A DNA stretch of 64,000 bases from Syntrophorhabdaceae bacterium (GCA_035541755.1 DATKMQ010000100.1:24843-88842), one strand, 5' to 3'. Shown: positions 8,564 to 16,514, numbered from the stretch's first letter. Notes: a model not told the origin generated them from the letters alone. Made by a program: numbers and translations.

Positions 8564-8868
8564 ACGTAATCGGGATCAGTCGAATAGTCGAATGGTCAAA
8601 TCGTCAAATCGTGCAGTAGTCGATTGAATACTTTCCATTGGCAACGCCAATCGTGATGTTAGGCGGGATAGGGTGGACGCGGCTAAACGGGATAGGGCGG
8701 CCACCATGCCGCGGAAGAGGCACATCTTTGCTAATTTGGAGCGTTACCGGTAATTTTCCTATTTTCAACGCGTTATTGCAAATATTATTTGCTGCGACAA
8801 GCTGTGAGTGTACATCGATATATCTTAATGACTTGACTTCCGCTGTCTCTCTGTTTTACCGTTCTCAT
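8564..8868. other. Intergenic region between the ClC gene and the HDAC-like gene
   Basis: 305 bases holding the octamer repeat tract (8578-8625) and one copy of a spaced motif shared with two other intergenic regions: TTCCTATTTT at 8756-8765, ten bases, TTGCAAATA at 8776-8784. A TTGACT at 8833-8838 is a likely -35 box for the next gene. An open frame continues upstream of 8869 to 8638, but its codons cross these elements, so I do not count it as coding. Confidence 0.5.
8578..8625. repeat. Octamer-periodic repeat tract, copy 1
   Basis: Six consecutive 8-mers can be read: AGTCGAAT, AGTCGAAT, GGTCAAAT, CGTCAAAT, CGTGCAGT, AGTCGATT. The first two are identical and the others differ at a few positions. 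The same unit (GGTCGAAT, GGTTGAAT, GGGGAAAT) recurs at 10412 and 11710, so this belongs to a dispersed family in intergenic DNA. Confidence 0.6.
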
Positions 8869-9615
8869 ATGCAAAAAGTCCCCGTAGTTTACTCGGATAC
8901 TTTCCTCACAGACTACCAGACTGTGGACTGTGAGTGCCCCGACAGGGTAACTGAAATTTATTATGACATCGAAAAGATGGCCGATTTTATCGCACCTCAA
9001 CCGTGTGAGGAGTCGGAGCTTACCCTCTGTCATACGGAGAGGCTCATCGAGATCGTAAAGAAGTCTGATGCACACAGCGCTGCTAGCCTCGCCGCGGGCG
9101 GAGCAATCACGGCTGCAGAAATAGCGTCGGTGAGGCCGTCTTTTGCGCTTATCAGGCCACCGGGCCATCATGCCGGGCGCGACTTCAACGGCGGTTTCTG
9201 CTTCTTCAACAACATGGCCATTGCCGTAATGAAACTCTTGAACGACGGACGCGCCGAAAGGGTTCTTATCATAGACATCGACCTCCACTACGGCAACGGC
9301 ACTGAGGACATTGTGCACGGAGATAAGCGCATCTCATTCTGGAATATCGACGCGGCCACGCGGGATGAGTTCTTCCGGGACCTTGAGAGGGCGGTGAGGA
9401 CCGCTACCGATTTCGATATGGTCGGCTGCTCGGCGGGATTCGACACATACGTGAAAGATTGGGGCGGTCTCCTTACCACTGAAGATTTCAGGCGCATCGG
9501 CGGCATGATAGCTTCATCGAATCGTCGGTTCTTTTCAATCCTGGAAGGAGGGTATTACATTCCTGACCTGGGCAGGAATGTGAAGGCATATCTGGAAGGC
9601 ATTGAGGCAGGCTAA
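8869..9615 (+). CDS. Histone-deacetylase-family (HDAC-like) amidohydrolase
   Basis: A 248-residue member of the arginase/deacetylase fold. Signatures: RPPGHHAGRDFNGGFCFFNN with the tandem catalytic histidines, IDIDLHYGNGTEDI with the zinc Asp and His, SAGFDTY with the second zinc Asp, and SILEGGYY at the end. Bacterial members deacetylate small molecules such as acetoin-related compounds, polyamines or acetyl-lysine peptides; the substrate here is unknown. It is shorter than the usual 300-340 residues. I start it at 8869 rather than at the far upstream ATG (8638) because the upstream codons show no homology and a TTGACT -35 box lies at 8833. No Shine-Dalgarno is seen, consistent with a leaderless message. 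Confidence 0.82.
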   Translation: MQKVPVVYSDTFLTDYQTVDCECPDRVTEIYYDIEKMADFIAPQPCEESELTLCHTERLIEIVKKSDAHSAASLAAGGAITAAEIASVRPSFALIRPPGHHAGRDFNGGFCFFNNMAIAVMKLLNDGRAERVLIIDIDLHYGNGTEDIVHGDKRISFWNIDAATRDEFFRDLERAVRTATDFDMVGCSAGFDTYVKDWGGLLTTEDFRRIGGMIASSNRRFFSILEGGYYIPDLGRNVKAYLEGIEAG

Positions 9616-9715
9616 GCTCCGACCACTCTGGCCGTCAACGCGCGTCCGCAACATGAAGTGATATGGATATGTTCGACCGCTGGTTTGTGTCTGATAGAAA
9701 AGGGGGTGACGAGGG

Positions 9716-10393
9716 ATGTTCAAGGTAAAATGTACGTTGATTGCCTTTGACGGGGACGTGGAGAATTTCCCATGCCATTTCCACTACAAGATAGGCGATG
9801 AGATAACCTACGACGGCGTTTATTTTACGGGCAGGATCTGCCAGGGTCTCTTTCCCACTATGTTTCCCGTTGTCCACAACGTCCATCTCATGGGTAATCG
9901 GTACTCTGAGGGGATTGCCTTCAAGTACCGGGCCTCCGATGTGGCGGACCCCGAGATGGCCAAGTATGACGGCGCAGGCTTCTCGCCGAGAAAGACCCTG
10001 CCTGAGAAACTGCTGCCCTCCATGCTCACGCTTCATCCGTTGCTCACGAAAAAGAAGATCAGGGGTGGGCGCTTCGCATGCCTCGATACGAGGACCCTGG
10101 CACAGTTCTTGTGCGAGGCCGTTGACATAAGCGACTCCGACTACTGTCAACCCTTCTACAGGAGGGCTATTTCGATCCTGGACCGTATAGTTGCTCAGCC
10201 GGGGATCAATGCGGCCGGGTTATTTGAAATGTTTTCTCCGTTTGAGCGGGAGGAAATATCGCCGGTGCTCACCATGCCTTTTCTTCAGGTGATGCTCAAC
10301 GGCCTTGAAGATGTAGGCTACGTAGAGTTAAGCGGTGACGGCTCCGTCTTGGCTACGGGTAAAGAGCCTCCGAGCCGGCCGAAGATAGGGTAG
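9716..10393 (+). CDS. Uncharacterised protein, possibly TIGR04076-like
   Basis: A 225-residue soluble protein. The first 60 residues contain CHFHYKIGDEITYDGVYFTG and LFPTMFPVVHNVHLMG. A short domain with a Cys, a G-E-x turn and a conserved PVxHxxH stretch resembles the TIGR04076 family of anaerobes, but this is a weak impression. The C-terminal half (about 150-220) is helical and ends in a hydrophilic tail; SILDRIVAQPGINAAGLFEM could be a winged-helix-like segment. GAGGG directly precedes the ATG. No neighbour suggests a job. Confidence 0.55.
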   Translation: MFKVKCTLIAFDGDVENFPCHFHYKIGDEITYDGVYFTGRICQGLFPTMFPVVHNVHLMGNRYSEGIAFKYRASDVADPEMAKYDGAGFSPRKTLPEKLLPSMLTLHPLLTKKKIRGGRFACLDTRTLAQFLCEAVDISDSDYCQPFYRRAISILDRIVAQPGINAAGLFEMFSPFEREEISPVLTMPFLQVMLNGLEDVGYVELSGDGSVLATGKEPPSRPKIG

Positions 10394-10411
10394 GGAAACG
10401 CATCGGGCGCG

Positions 10412-10490
10412 GGTTGAATGGCCGAATGGTCGAATGGGGAAATAGGAATCGTGAAATGGAGGATCGTGAAACGTGAATCGGGGAAGGGAG
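10412..10490. repeat. Octamer-periodic repeat tract, copy 2
   Basis: GGTTGAAT, GGCCGAAT, GGTCGAAT and GGGGAAAT are read in register from 10412 to 10443, followed by about 45 bases (AGGAATCGTGAAATGG, GGATCGTGAAACG, TGAATCGGGG). The last 60 bases are nearly identical to 11710-11770, so two copies flank the hydrolase gene at 10539-11642 in direct orientation. Confidence 0.7.
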
Positions 10491-10503
10491 CTTCAGGTGT
10501 GCC

Positions 10504-10532
10504 TTGACACGACGAGTTCTCGTTGCTATCAT
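10504..10532 (+). promoter_or_regulatory. Sigma-70 promoter of the exported hydrolase gene
   Basis: TTGACA (10504-10509), a 17-bp spacer and TATCAT (10527-10532). The start codon at 10539 is only six bases beyond, with no Shine-Dalgarno, so the mRNA is predicted to be leaderless. This also rules out the longer frame that begins upstream at 10473. Confidence 0.75.
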
Positions 10533-10538
10533 GGTCGG

Positions 10539-11642
10539 ATGAGAACTTTTATCCCCTCCAAGCTTAAATACCTGTTTCTGTTTGTCGCTCTAAATCTTAC
10601 GGCGCTTTGCGTTCCTGGGTTTTGCTCGGCGCCTACCGTTGGCGTCACCATGCTGCCGGCGCTCGGACCTCAGTCAGGGCCACTCACTGTCTGGTATCCG
10701 AGCCAAGCAGTGGAAACCGAGCGCACCATGGGGCCCTTTGTCCTCAAAGGCGCCTGGGACGGTGAGCCCGTTCAGGGCAACAGGGGACTCGTGATCCTGT
10801 CTCACGGGACGGGTGGCTCGGGTGAGACTTACTATGATCTGGCCCGCGTGCTCGTGGCAGAGGGGTTCGTAGTAGCAGCGCCGGAACATGTGGGCGATAA
10901 CTGGCGTGACCACACGAAAGGCGGTCCCGCCTCGTGGAGAGGCCGGCCGGCCGAGGTGTCGCAGGCCATTGACCATGTGCAGAGTGAGGCGCGCTTTGCA
11001 GCTCTTCTCGATAAAGGAAACGTAGGCGTCTTCGGCATGTCGGCCGGAGGGCTCACCGCGCTCGAATTCTCCGGTGCTACCTGGAGCCTTGCCCGTCTCG
11101 TGACCCATTGCGCTCTCCACCTTGAGGAGGATATCCGTTTCTGCGCGTTCGGGGAGGTGAGGGCAGCGGGTGGAAGAGGCCTCGATGAGCAGACGATTAA
11201 GCGTCTTAAAACACAATTAGCGACGGGCGCCCAATCGGGCATGGTGGACGCAACGGAATACAGTTATGAGGATAAAAGAGTCAAAGCTGTGGTTGCCGCT
11301 GTCCCGGCTTCTGCCCTCATCGATCCGGCAAGCTTGCGCACACCACGGGTGCCCACAGCGCTGATAGCAGCCGACATGGACCAGGAACTTGCACCCAAGT
11401 GGCACGTGCTTGCCATCGAGATGGCGTGCACTACCTGTGTTGTCCTCGCCACACTTGAACACGGAGGCCACATGTCCATCCTCTCCCCCATGCCGCAAGG
11501 TATCGCCCATGATCTTGGCCCGTGGGCCGAAGATCCTCCGGGATTTGACCGTAAGGTCCTCACTCGCGTCTACAAGGATATCGCTTTATTCTTCCGGAGC
11601 CACATTTTAGGCAAAGACGAGGCCGCGCCCGGCAAAATTTGA
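10539..11642 (+). CDS. Exported alpha/beta hydrolase of the dienelactone-hydrolase/chlorophyllase-like type
   Basis: A 367-residue protein with an N-terminal signal peptide (KYLFLFVALNLTALCVPGF, cleavage around the following SAP). The fold is alpha/beta hydrolase: VILSHGTGGSGETY gives the oxyanion region, GMSAGG places the nucleophile at Ser168, ADMDQELAP the acid and EHGGHMSIL the histidine. It belongs with the predicted dienelactone hydrolases (COG4188-like), probably a periplasmic esterase or lipase. The start at 10539 gives an intact signal peptide and fits the promoter. The gene is bracketed by two near-identical repeat tracts, which may have mediated its acquisition or rearrangement. 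Substrate unknown. Confidence 0.82.
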   Translation: MRTFIPSKLKYLFLFVALNLTALCVPGFCSAPTVGVTMLPALGPQSGPLTVWYPSQAVETERTMGPFVLKGAWDGEPVQGNRGLVILSHGTGGSGETYYDLARVLVAEGFVVAAPEHVGDNWRDHTKGGPASWRGRPAEVSQAIDHVQSEARFAALLDKGNVGVFGMSAGGLTALEFSGATWSLARLVTHCALHLEEDIRFCAFGEVRAAGGRGLDEQTIKRLKTQLATGAQSGMVDATEYSYEDKRVKAVVAAVPASALIDPASLRTPRVPTALIAADMDQELAPKWHVLAIEMACTTCVVLATLEHGGHMSILSPMPQGIAHDLGPWAEDPPGFDRKVLTRVYKDIALFFRSHILGKDEAAPGKI

Positions 11643-11647
11643 AATTT

Positions 11648-11665
11648 GAAATCTCAAATTTGAGA
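11648..11665. repeat. Perfect 18-bp palindrome downstream of the hydrolase
   Basis: AATCTCAAATTTGAGATT lies just past the hydrolase stop, in an A/T-rich stretch that also repeats AAATTTGAAATTTGAAA. It is followed by a GC-rich hairpin-forming sequence, CCCGCG(CGAGA)CGCGGG. Together they could end transcription, but there is no clear T run. Confidence 0.5.
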
Positions 11666-11709
11666 TTGCCCGCGCGAGACGCGGGCCAAGGGCCAGGAAA
11701 CGGGAAAAT

Positions 11710-11770
11710 GGTTGAATGGGGAAATAGGAATCGTGAAACGGAAGGATCGTGAACCGTGAATCGGGAGAAA
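11710..11770. repeat. Octamer-periodic repeat tract, copy 3
   Basis: GGTTGAAT and GGGGAAAT, followed by AGGAATCGTGAAACGG, AGGATCGTGAACCG and TGAATCGGGA. Apart from two missing octamers, it matches copy 2 (10428-10490) with only a few substitutions and one or two single-base indels. It lies between convergent genes. Confidence 0.7.
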
Positions 11771-11894
11771 GGAAAGAACATGGTGTCTCACCCCTTACCG
11801 TCTCCCGATCCCCGAGCCACGTTTATTGATACACAATCAATCACCATTTGACCGCCTCACGAATCCCCGTCGGTAATAATGCGCCGTATGCGAG

Positions 11895-13715
11895 TTACGC
11901 GCGGAATACCTGGGAGAGTTTCATAAGCAGACCAAGGTCTCCTTCCACCTTGTACTTGCCGGACATAAACGCCACTTGCCCGGAGAGCTCTCCGTTTGAA
12001 ATGGCCAGCCAGACCTCTGCAGGGGACTTGATAATCACATCAGGTTTGGGTGCGGGTCCATCCACGTAGGTGCAGGTCCTATCCGATATGACGAGGTGGG
12101 CCGTGAACACCTCGGATCCCGTAATATCGAACTGATAGACGGCCTTCATGTCGCCCGCGGCCTCTCTGTTGAACCCCTGGGGCATGTTCCTGATCAGCTC
12201 TCTGCAGCTTATGCTGTGAGCAGGTTTTGTTGCTTCCGCAGGCTTCTCTTTTTTTTGTCTGGTTTGGGCCGCCTCTTGCGCCACCATCTGTTTTATCCAC
12301 TCTTTTCGCATCTCATCGTTCACGACCTGTTTGGTGAAGGTCTGCCCCACAAATGCCTCAAAACCCGCGTAGAGTCCTGAGTCCTGCCAGTAGCGGTAAT
12401 CGTCACGCATGAACTCTTTTTCGCGGCTCACGAGATCCCCCATGAAGAGATAATTGGTGAGCATGTTATCTGTGACGGGATACGACCGTTTGTCCTTGAT
12501 GGCGCGTGCGAGATCGCGTGCCAGATCACGTGCCCGCGCCTCTACCGCTTCTTTTCCCAGAAAGCCGCCGGGGCCTACCGCAATGGAAGTGAGGGCACCC
12601 ACGGAAAAGGCCCCATAGGTCCCGAGTACGCCGGAAAGATAGGCAGCTGTGGCAGTTTCACCCTTGCCGGCGGAGACACTCACGGCGAGTCCCGGTTTCC
12701 AGGTGGTCCGCGGCTTGTGACCGAATGCCAAAGACCGGTCAAGAAAGACCTTCATCTGGGCCGTCACGTGTCCGAAATAGACGGGGGATGCGAGAATCAG
12801 ACCATGCGCTTCAAGCAGTGTGGCAACAATCGAGGCGTGATCGTCATTGCGCCAGCACCGTCCTTTCTCGAGACAGACCCCGCAACCCACGCAGAACTCG
12901 ATTCTTTTCTGTGCGAGGAAAATTTCCTCGGTGGCTATTCCCTCTGTTTTGAGGGCTTGTGCAACCATCTGAGTCATCTGGCTCGTGTTGCCTATAGCGC
13001 CGTGAGGGGTGCCATTGATTATTACTACTTTGTAGTTGTCTTCCATGGTTTGCTCCTTTTGTGATTCGGATTTGGCTTGAACGGCAACATCTCGCGCGGC
13101 GCCGGCTTGAGACATTTGCGCTGGACTGATGCCGATCTTTCTTTGATAGTATGCCGGATACCGTTTGTTTACCTGCACACCGATACCAAGCTGGATCAAG
13201 GCGGGTAAGAGTATTTGAAAAGCCACGGCCATGATTGCGTTTCGTTGAAGTTGGAAGAGAACGGGGATTGCCCCGACAACGAGGGAAGCGGCAAATAGCC
13301 CGCACCAGATCCATGACATGTTTCTATTGATCTTCTTGAATAGCTCGGTCTTCCACAGGATTTCGGGTGTGGTTTTACGCGCGAAATACTCGGTGAAATA
13401 AGTCCCTCCCGCAAGAGGCGGGACGATTGCTACTGCAAGGAAACACGCATACAGGAGGCTCGCGGGTAGTGTGCCTAAAACGCGCATAGACTCACCAGGG
13501 GCTAACCAGAGACCGGCCGCGTTCAGCACAAAGTAGACCAAGTAAGCCTTGACAACAGGGGATGCCCCTCTTTGTCCCGCCACAATAGCGCCTATAATAA
13601 TGAGGGCTGCGAGGCTTGCGAGTTTCACTGATGCGAGTTGAACGTGAGATGAACATATGAGCAGGGTGTAAACGGCTATAATTACATGGGGTAAACTACC
13701 TGATAAACGTTTCAT
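11895..13715 (-). CDS. Membrane domain / iron-sulfur flavoprotein / SCP2 triple fusion
   Basis: A 606-residue protein of three parts. Residues 1 to about 200 hold six or so hydrophobic spans. Residues 224 to about 440 are a NAD(P)H:FMN-reductase-fold iron-sulfur flavoprotein, with FMN loop NGTPHGAIGNTSQ, ASPVYFGHVTAQMK and the compact cluster motif C275-C278-C281-C287. The last 100 residues resemble an SCP2 lipid-binding domain (PDVIIKSPAEVWLAISNGEL, AFMSGKYKVEGDLGLLMKL). Codon 224 is an ATG with a strong AAAAGGAG six bases upstream (13053-13060) inside the reading frame, so a soluble flavoprotein-SCP2 of 383 residues is probably also made. The gene overlaps the MerR gene by four bases and is presumably co-transcribed with it. 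Confidence 0.8.
   Translation of the reverse strand: MKRLSGSLPHVIIAVYTLLICSSHVQLASVKLASLAALIIIGAIVAGQRGASPVVKAYLVYFVLNAAGLWLAPGESMRVLGTLPASLLYACFLAVAIVPPLAGGTYFTEYFARKTTPEILWKTELFKKINRNMSWIWCGLFAASLVVGAIPVLFQLQRNAIMAVAFQILLPALIQLGIGVQVNKRYPAYYQRKIGISPAQMSQAGAARDVAVQAKSESQKEQTMEDNYKVVIINGTPHGAIGNTSQMTQMVAQALKTEGIATEEIFLAQKRIEFCVGCGVCLEKGRCWRNDDHASIVATLLEAHGLILASPVYFGHVTAQMKVFLDRSLAFGHKPRTTWKPGLAVSVSAGKGETATAAYLSGVLGTYGAFSVGALTSIAVGPGGFLGKEAVEARARDLARDLARAIKDKRSYPVTDNMLTNYLFMGDLVSREKEFMRDDYRYWQDSGLYAGFEAFVGQTFTKQVVNDEMRKEWIKQMVAQEAAQTRQKKEKPAEATKPAHSISCRELIRNMPQGFNREAAGDMKAVYQFDITGSEVFTAHLVISDRTCTYVDGPAPKPDVIIKSPAEVWLAISNGELSGQVAFMSGKYKVEGDLGLLMKLSQVFRA
13053..13060 (-). promoter_or_regulatory. 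Internal ribosome binding site within the fusion gene
   Basis: On the minus strand AAAAGGAG is followed by six bases and an in-frame ATG (13044-13046, residue 224). It sits exactly at the junction between the linker after the membrane domain and the flavoprotein domain. This is the spacing and strength of a genuine start site, so the downstream module may be translated separately or was once a separate gene. Confidence 0.65.
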
Positions 13716-14410
13716 GAGAGAAGCTCCTTGTCTTTAAGACTCTTGGCCGCCGATACGCGGCGCTGAAAAGTATGGTCGAGCACGTAGTTGCGTAACAGTC
13801 TGGCGCCGTGCGTGAGCTCTGCGGTAACGCGCGCATCCTCTTCGTCTGGAAGGTGGCTGGTAAGACGCTCACGCAGGCGCATCATGTGGTCGCTTAGGTC
13901 CCTGGCGGCTCTCACGAAGAACGTAAGGTCCCTTGCCTTGATCCCTCTCTTGAGGGCAGCGGCCAGCGCCCGACCGGCTTCTATGTCGTCAGGCCTGTAA
14001 GAGCCGTCCGCCCACGGTAAAATGAGGTTAGCCGCAAGAAGCTCGGAGAGCTCTTCGCGAGTAAGGCCGGTTGCCCTCAGGTATTCCTTTTCGTCTACGC
14101 TTACGGCCTCTTCCGCCCCGAAGATGACCGCATCCAGCTCCACCAGATGGGTGATGTCTTTACCTTCATCGCTCAACCGAAGGAGTTTCTTGATCCTGTC
14201 AAGAGGGAACGAGTAACGCCCCTGCATCCTTTTGATGAATTTTGCCCGTTCTATGCAGGCCGGATTATAGTAGGCCATGTTCCGCCCCGTCCTTGTCGGT
14301 TCCGGCAAGAGACCCTGCGCCACGTAGTGGAGAATTGTCGATTTAGGTAGACCCGTTGCCTCGGTCAAATCTTTCATTCTCAGGGTATCTCTGCTGGTTT
14401 TCTTTATCAT
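13712..14410 (-). CDS. MerR-family transcriptional regulator
   Basis: A 232-residue regulator. Residues 12-80 form a MerR-type winged helix: LRMKDLTEATGLPKSTILHY, then GRNMAYYNPACIERAKFIKR. The remaining 150 residues are helical, with a second SDEGKD/VSVDEKEYLRATGLTREEL section that resembles another helix-turn-helix or an effector domain; there are no conserved metal-binding cysteines, so it is not a classical metal sensor. AAGGAGG precedes the ATG. Its last four bases overlap the fusion gene, so it likely autoregulates and controls that gene. The effector is unknown. Confidence 0.82.
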   Translation of the reverse strand: MIKKTSRDTLRMKDLTEATGLPKSTILHYVAQGLLPEPTRTGRNMAYYNPACIERAKFIKRMQGRYSFPLDRIKKLLRLSDEGKDITHLVELDAVIFGAEEAVSVDEKEYLRATGLTREELSELLAANLILPWADGSYRPDDIEAGRALAAALKRGIKARDLTFFVRAARDLSDHMMRLRERLTSHLPDEEDARVTAELTHGARLLRNYVLDHTFQRRVSAAKSLKDKELLS

Positions 14411-14439
14411 TTGCGCTGCCTCCTTAACCGTCTGGGGAC

Positions 14440-14484
14440 ATTATAACACCGATTATATCAAGTGTCAAGTGTTACTTTACACTT
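14440..14484 (-). promoter_or_regulatory. Consensus sigma-70 promoter and candidate operator of the MerR operon
   Basis: On the minus strand TTGACA (14463-14468) and TATAAT (14440-14445) are both perfect, separated by 17 bp. An inverted repeat AAGTGT-6-ACACTT (14467-14484) overlaps the upstream edge of the -35 box, and TCAAGTG is directly repeated there. Classical MerR activators use a 19-20 bp spacer, so this one more likely acts as a repressor of an otherwise strong promoter. Confidence 0.75.
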
Positions 14485-14653
14485 ATTATACCAAAGGTCT
14501 CTTTTGTGCCTGGAATGAGCAGCAGGATTATTTACTATTAAGAAGAGCTAAAGAGATTGCCCGTGTGGGCATCTTGGGACGTGCTTTACGGATGCCGTTT
14601 AAGCGCCCGTGGAGACGTCCCGAATTTCTACCTGAATCGGAAGATATGACACC

Positions 14654-15166
14654 TCACCATTCTGCCACGATATAGTCGGTTGGCTCCTTATAGTCGTAGT
14701 ATTGCCACCGCTCGATTCTTCGCACCTCAACGATGTTCATATTCCGCTGGATGTTTCTGCTCAAACTGTTTGATACCCGTGCGTGCAAACTTATTCTTGA
14801 AATGTCTCTTTGTTTCAATTCTTCTTTGAGACACGAGAGCATCTTACTGAAGGCCCCTTTTTTCCGATACGCCTGAAGGACTGCCACATTTTCAATGTAG
14901 TACGCTTGGGAATCCGGCTTCATGAGGGGGTCGGCGTCCTTTAATTCATCCACGGCGATATTGTGAGGGATGGCAAAAAGAAAGCCCACCTCTTTTTCGT
15001 CGCTATGCAGCACGACATGAATATTGTCCTCTTTGATGAGCATTTGACTGTAATACTCTTGAGGGTTGCCGCAGGCCCATCCCACAGGATAGACATCTCG
15101 ACTGATCAAGACGGTAGTCTCCACGATCTTGTCATCGACCGTACGCACAACCTCCGCCTTTAACAT
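14654..15166 (-). CDS. GNAT-family N-acetyltransferase
   Basis: A 170-residue single-domain protein. The acetyl-CoA pyrophosphate loop appears as VLQAYRKKGAFSKML (R/Q-x-x-G-x-G/A pattern), preceded by the beta-4 strand QAYYIENVAV and followed by a helix KEELKQRDISRISLHARVS. Family members transfer an acyl group to an amine; the substrate cannot be told. GGAAGGAC precedes the ATG. Its neighbours (flavodoxin downstream gene order, MerR gene) give no functional clue. Confidence 0.75.
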   Translation of the reverse strand: MLKAEVVRTVDDKIVETTVLISRDVYPVGWACGNPQEYYSQMLIKEDNIHVVLHSDEKEVGFLFAIPHNIAVDELKDADPLMKPDSQAYYIENVAVLQAYRKKGAFSKMLSCLKEELKQRDISRISLHARVSNSLSRNIQRNMNIVEVRRIERWQYYDYKEPTDYIVAEW

Positions 15167-15348
15167 GTCCGTCCTTCCACCAGATCTGCGTGTACGGCGA
15201 AGCCGCCCTGCCGTAGTTGAAAACCCATCACTATCTCCCTCATCATGATTGGCGCCTTGCCGGACTCTTGAAAGCTAAAACCGAGCTTCTTCTATTTAAC
15301 TATTTTTGTCGCCTGCGTGCAAACGCAGGTTTTGAAACGAGCATCTCT

Positions 15349-15846
15349 TCATTTCGTAATGGTGATTTTTTGCAGCCATTCAGACACTTTGTTTTGTGCA
15401 ACTTTGGCATCCCTTCCCCAAAAGGCAGCGCCATTAAGCACGATCGATTTTGGACAGAGTTTTGAAATATCGGTAACGCTCCGTCCGAGGCCGCTTCCTG
15501 CGTGTGTGCAAAATGGTACGATGGTCTTTCCCGACAAATCGTACAGAGACAAGAAGGTTTTCACCGGACCGGGCACGGTGCCCCACCAATTAGGGTATCC
15601 TATAAATACCAGATCGTACGATTTGATATTTTCGATCTTTGTCTTCAATTCCGGTTTATAGCCGGAATTGAGCTCCTGCCTTGCCTGTTTTACAACTGCA
15701 TCGTAGTCATGAGGATAGGGCGCCTTAGCCTCAATCTCAAAAGCATCGCCGCCCACACCCCGGCGGATGTGATCGGCGAATTCACGTGTGTTGCCACTAT
15801 GGGAAAAATAGGCGACCAGTATCTTCCTGGTTGTGTCAACTTGCAT
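15349..15846 (-). CDS. Flavodoxin
   Basis: A 165-residue flavodoxin. The FMN phosphate loop is SHSGNTREFA (residues 15-24), the aromatic loop is GYPNWWGTVPGPVKTFL with the WW pair that packs on the flavin, and THAGSGLGRS forms the third loop. It belongs to the Flavodoxin_4-type proteins often encoded beside aldo-keto reductases. GGGAGGAG precedes the ATG. It would act as a cytoplasmic one- or two-electron carrier; no dedicated partner is adjacent. Confidence 0.85.
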   Translation of the reverse strand: MQVDTTRKILVAYFSHSGNTREFADHIRRGVGGDAFEIEAKAPYPHDYDAVVKQARQELNSGYKPELKTKIENIKSYDLVFIGYPNWWGTVPGPVKTFLSLYDLSGKTIVPFCTHAGSGLGRSVTDISKLCPKSIVLNGAAFWGRDAKVAQNKVSEWLQKITITK

Positions 15847-16181
15847 GCTGCTCCTCCCGTATTTTTGCAGTTCCCGGCACGCGCCCGAAAATAGGGTTTA
15901 TGTCTCTGTCTCCTGCCCGCGCCATGGTTACAAGGACTCTTTCTTTGATGCTTTTACGTATGATCCTTTCTTATCCGGCTTGTTGTTCTTGAAATAGTAT
16001 AATGCTGAAACAATGCAGGTGGTAGACTAATCCTGCCAAATTATTGCCTGATAGCGCGACTCATTCGATAAAATATTGTACCCCGGGTTCGAGTCTGGTA
16101 AAATAAAGGCCGCCGATACGGGATGCGGCGAGGTTGCGACGCCTCGCCGGTAACGCCTCGGTCTAAAACAGGGAGGAAACA
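15847..16181. other. Divergent intergenic region with competing hairpins
   Basis: 335 bases between the flavodoxin gene (minus) and the small membrane-protein gene (plus). An 8-bp hairpin CGGCGAGG/CCTCGCCG spans 16126-16149, some 20 bases before the ribosome binding site. Its 5' arm can pair instead with GCCGC at 16109-16113 (GCGGC at 16125-16129), so two mutually exclusive structures are possible. A GGGTTCGAGTC near 16085 resembles a tRNA T-loop, but no tRNA can be folded. Confidence 0.45.
16171..16176 (+). promoter_or_regulatory. Ribosome binding site that points to a CTG start
   Basis: GGGAGG is followed by AAACA and then CTG at 16182. No ATG, GTG or TTG occurs in the frame until the ATG at 16281, 33 codons later and inside a transmembrane segment. 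The spacing of five bases is normal for initiation. Confidence 0.6.
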
Positions 16182-16514
16182 CTGCAGGTTCTCATCAAGG
16201 CTTTTATCAGCGTTGCAATCATTCTTGCCGCCACGGCAATCGGAAAGAGGCTTCCCGCGGCGGCCGGGCTCATAGCCACCATGCCTCTTGCCGGGGCGCT
16301 GGTTCTTGTCTGGATATATTTGGAAAACAGGGGCGACCCGCGTATCATGCAAGCGTTTTCCAGGGGCGCGCTCTGGGGAATCCTGCCGAGCATCCTTTTC
16401 TATCTTGTAGCGTTCGTCTGCTTCAAAAAGGAGCTTCCACTTCCGATCGTTCTTGTGGCAAGCTTCGGTGTCTGGGCAATAGCCGCATGCATCCATCAAC
16501 TGATGATCAAATGA
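16182..16514 (+). CDS. Small integral membrane protein, DUF3147-like, predicted CTG start
   Basis: Reading from the CTG at 16182 gives 110 residues forming four transmembrane helices: LIKAFISVAIILAATAIG, AAAGLIATMPLAGALVLVW, GALWGILPSILFYLVAFVCF and LPIVLVASFGVWAIAACIH. The pattern, including a central GDPR loop, matches small four-helix proteins of the DUF3147/GlpM kind, function unknown. Starting at the ATG (16281) would delete the first helix and lies far from any ribosome binding site, so CTG is favoured. Alternatives are a sequencing error at the start codon or a start not yet recognised. Confidence 0.65.
   Translation: MQVLIKAFISVAIILAATAIGKRLPAAAGLIATMPLAGALVLVWIYLENRGDPRIMQAFSRGALWGILPSILFYLVAFVCFKKELPLPIVLVASFGVWAIAACIHQLMIK

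Noticed and set aside
16080..16100. tRNA-like T-loop (GGGTTCGAGTC)
   Set aside because: The flanking bases do not form acceptor, D or anticodon stems; similar false hits near 25738 and 46030 also fail.
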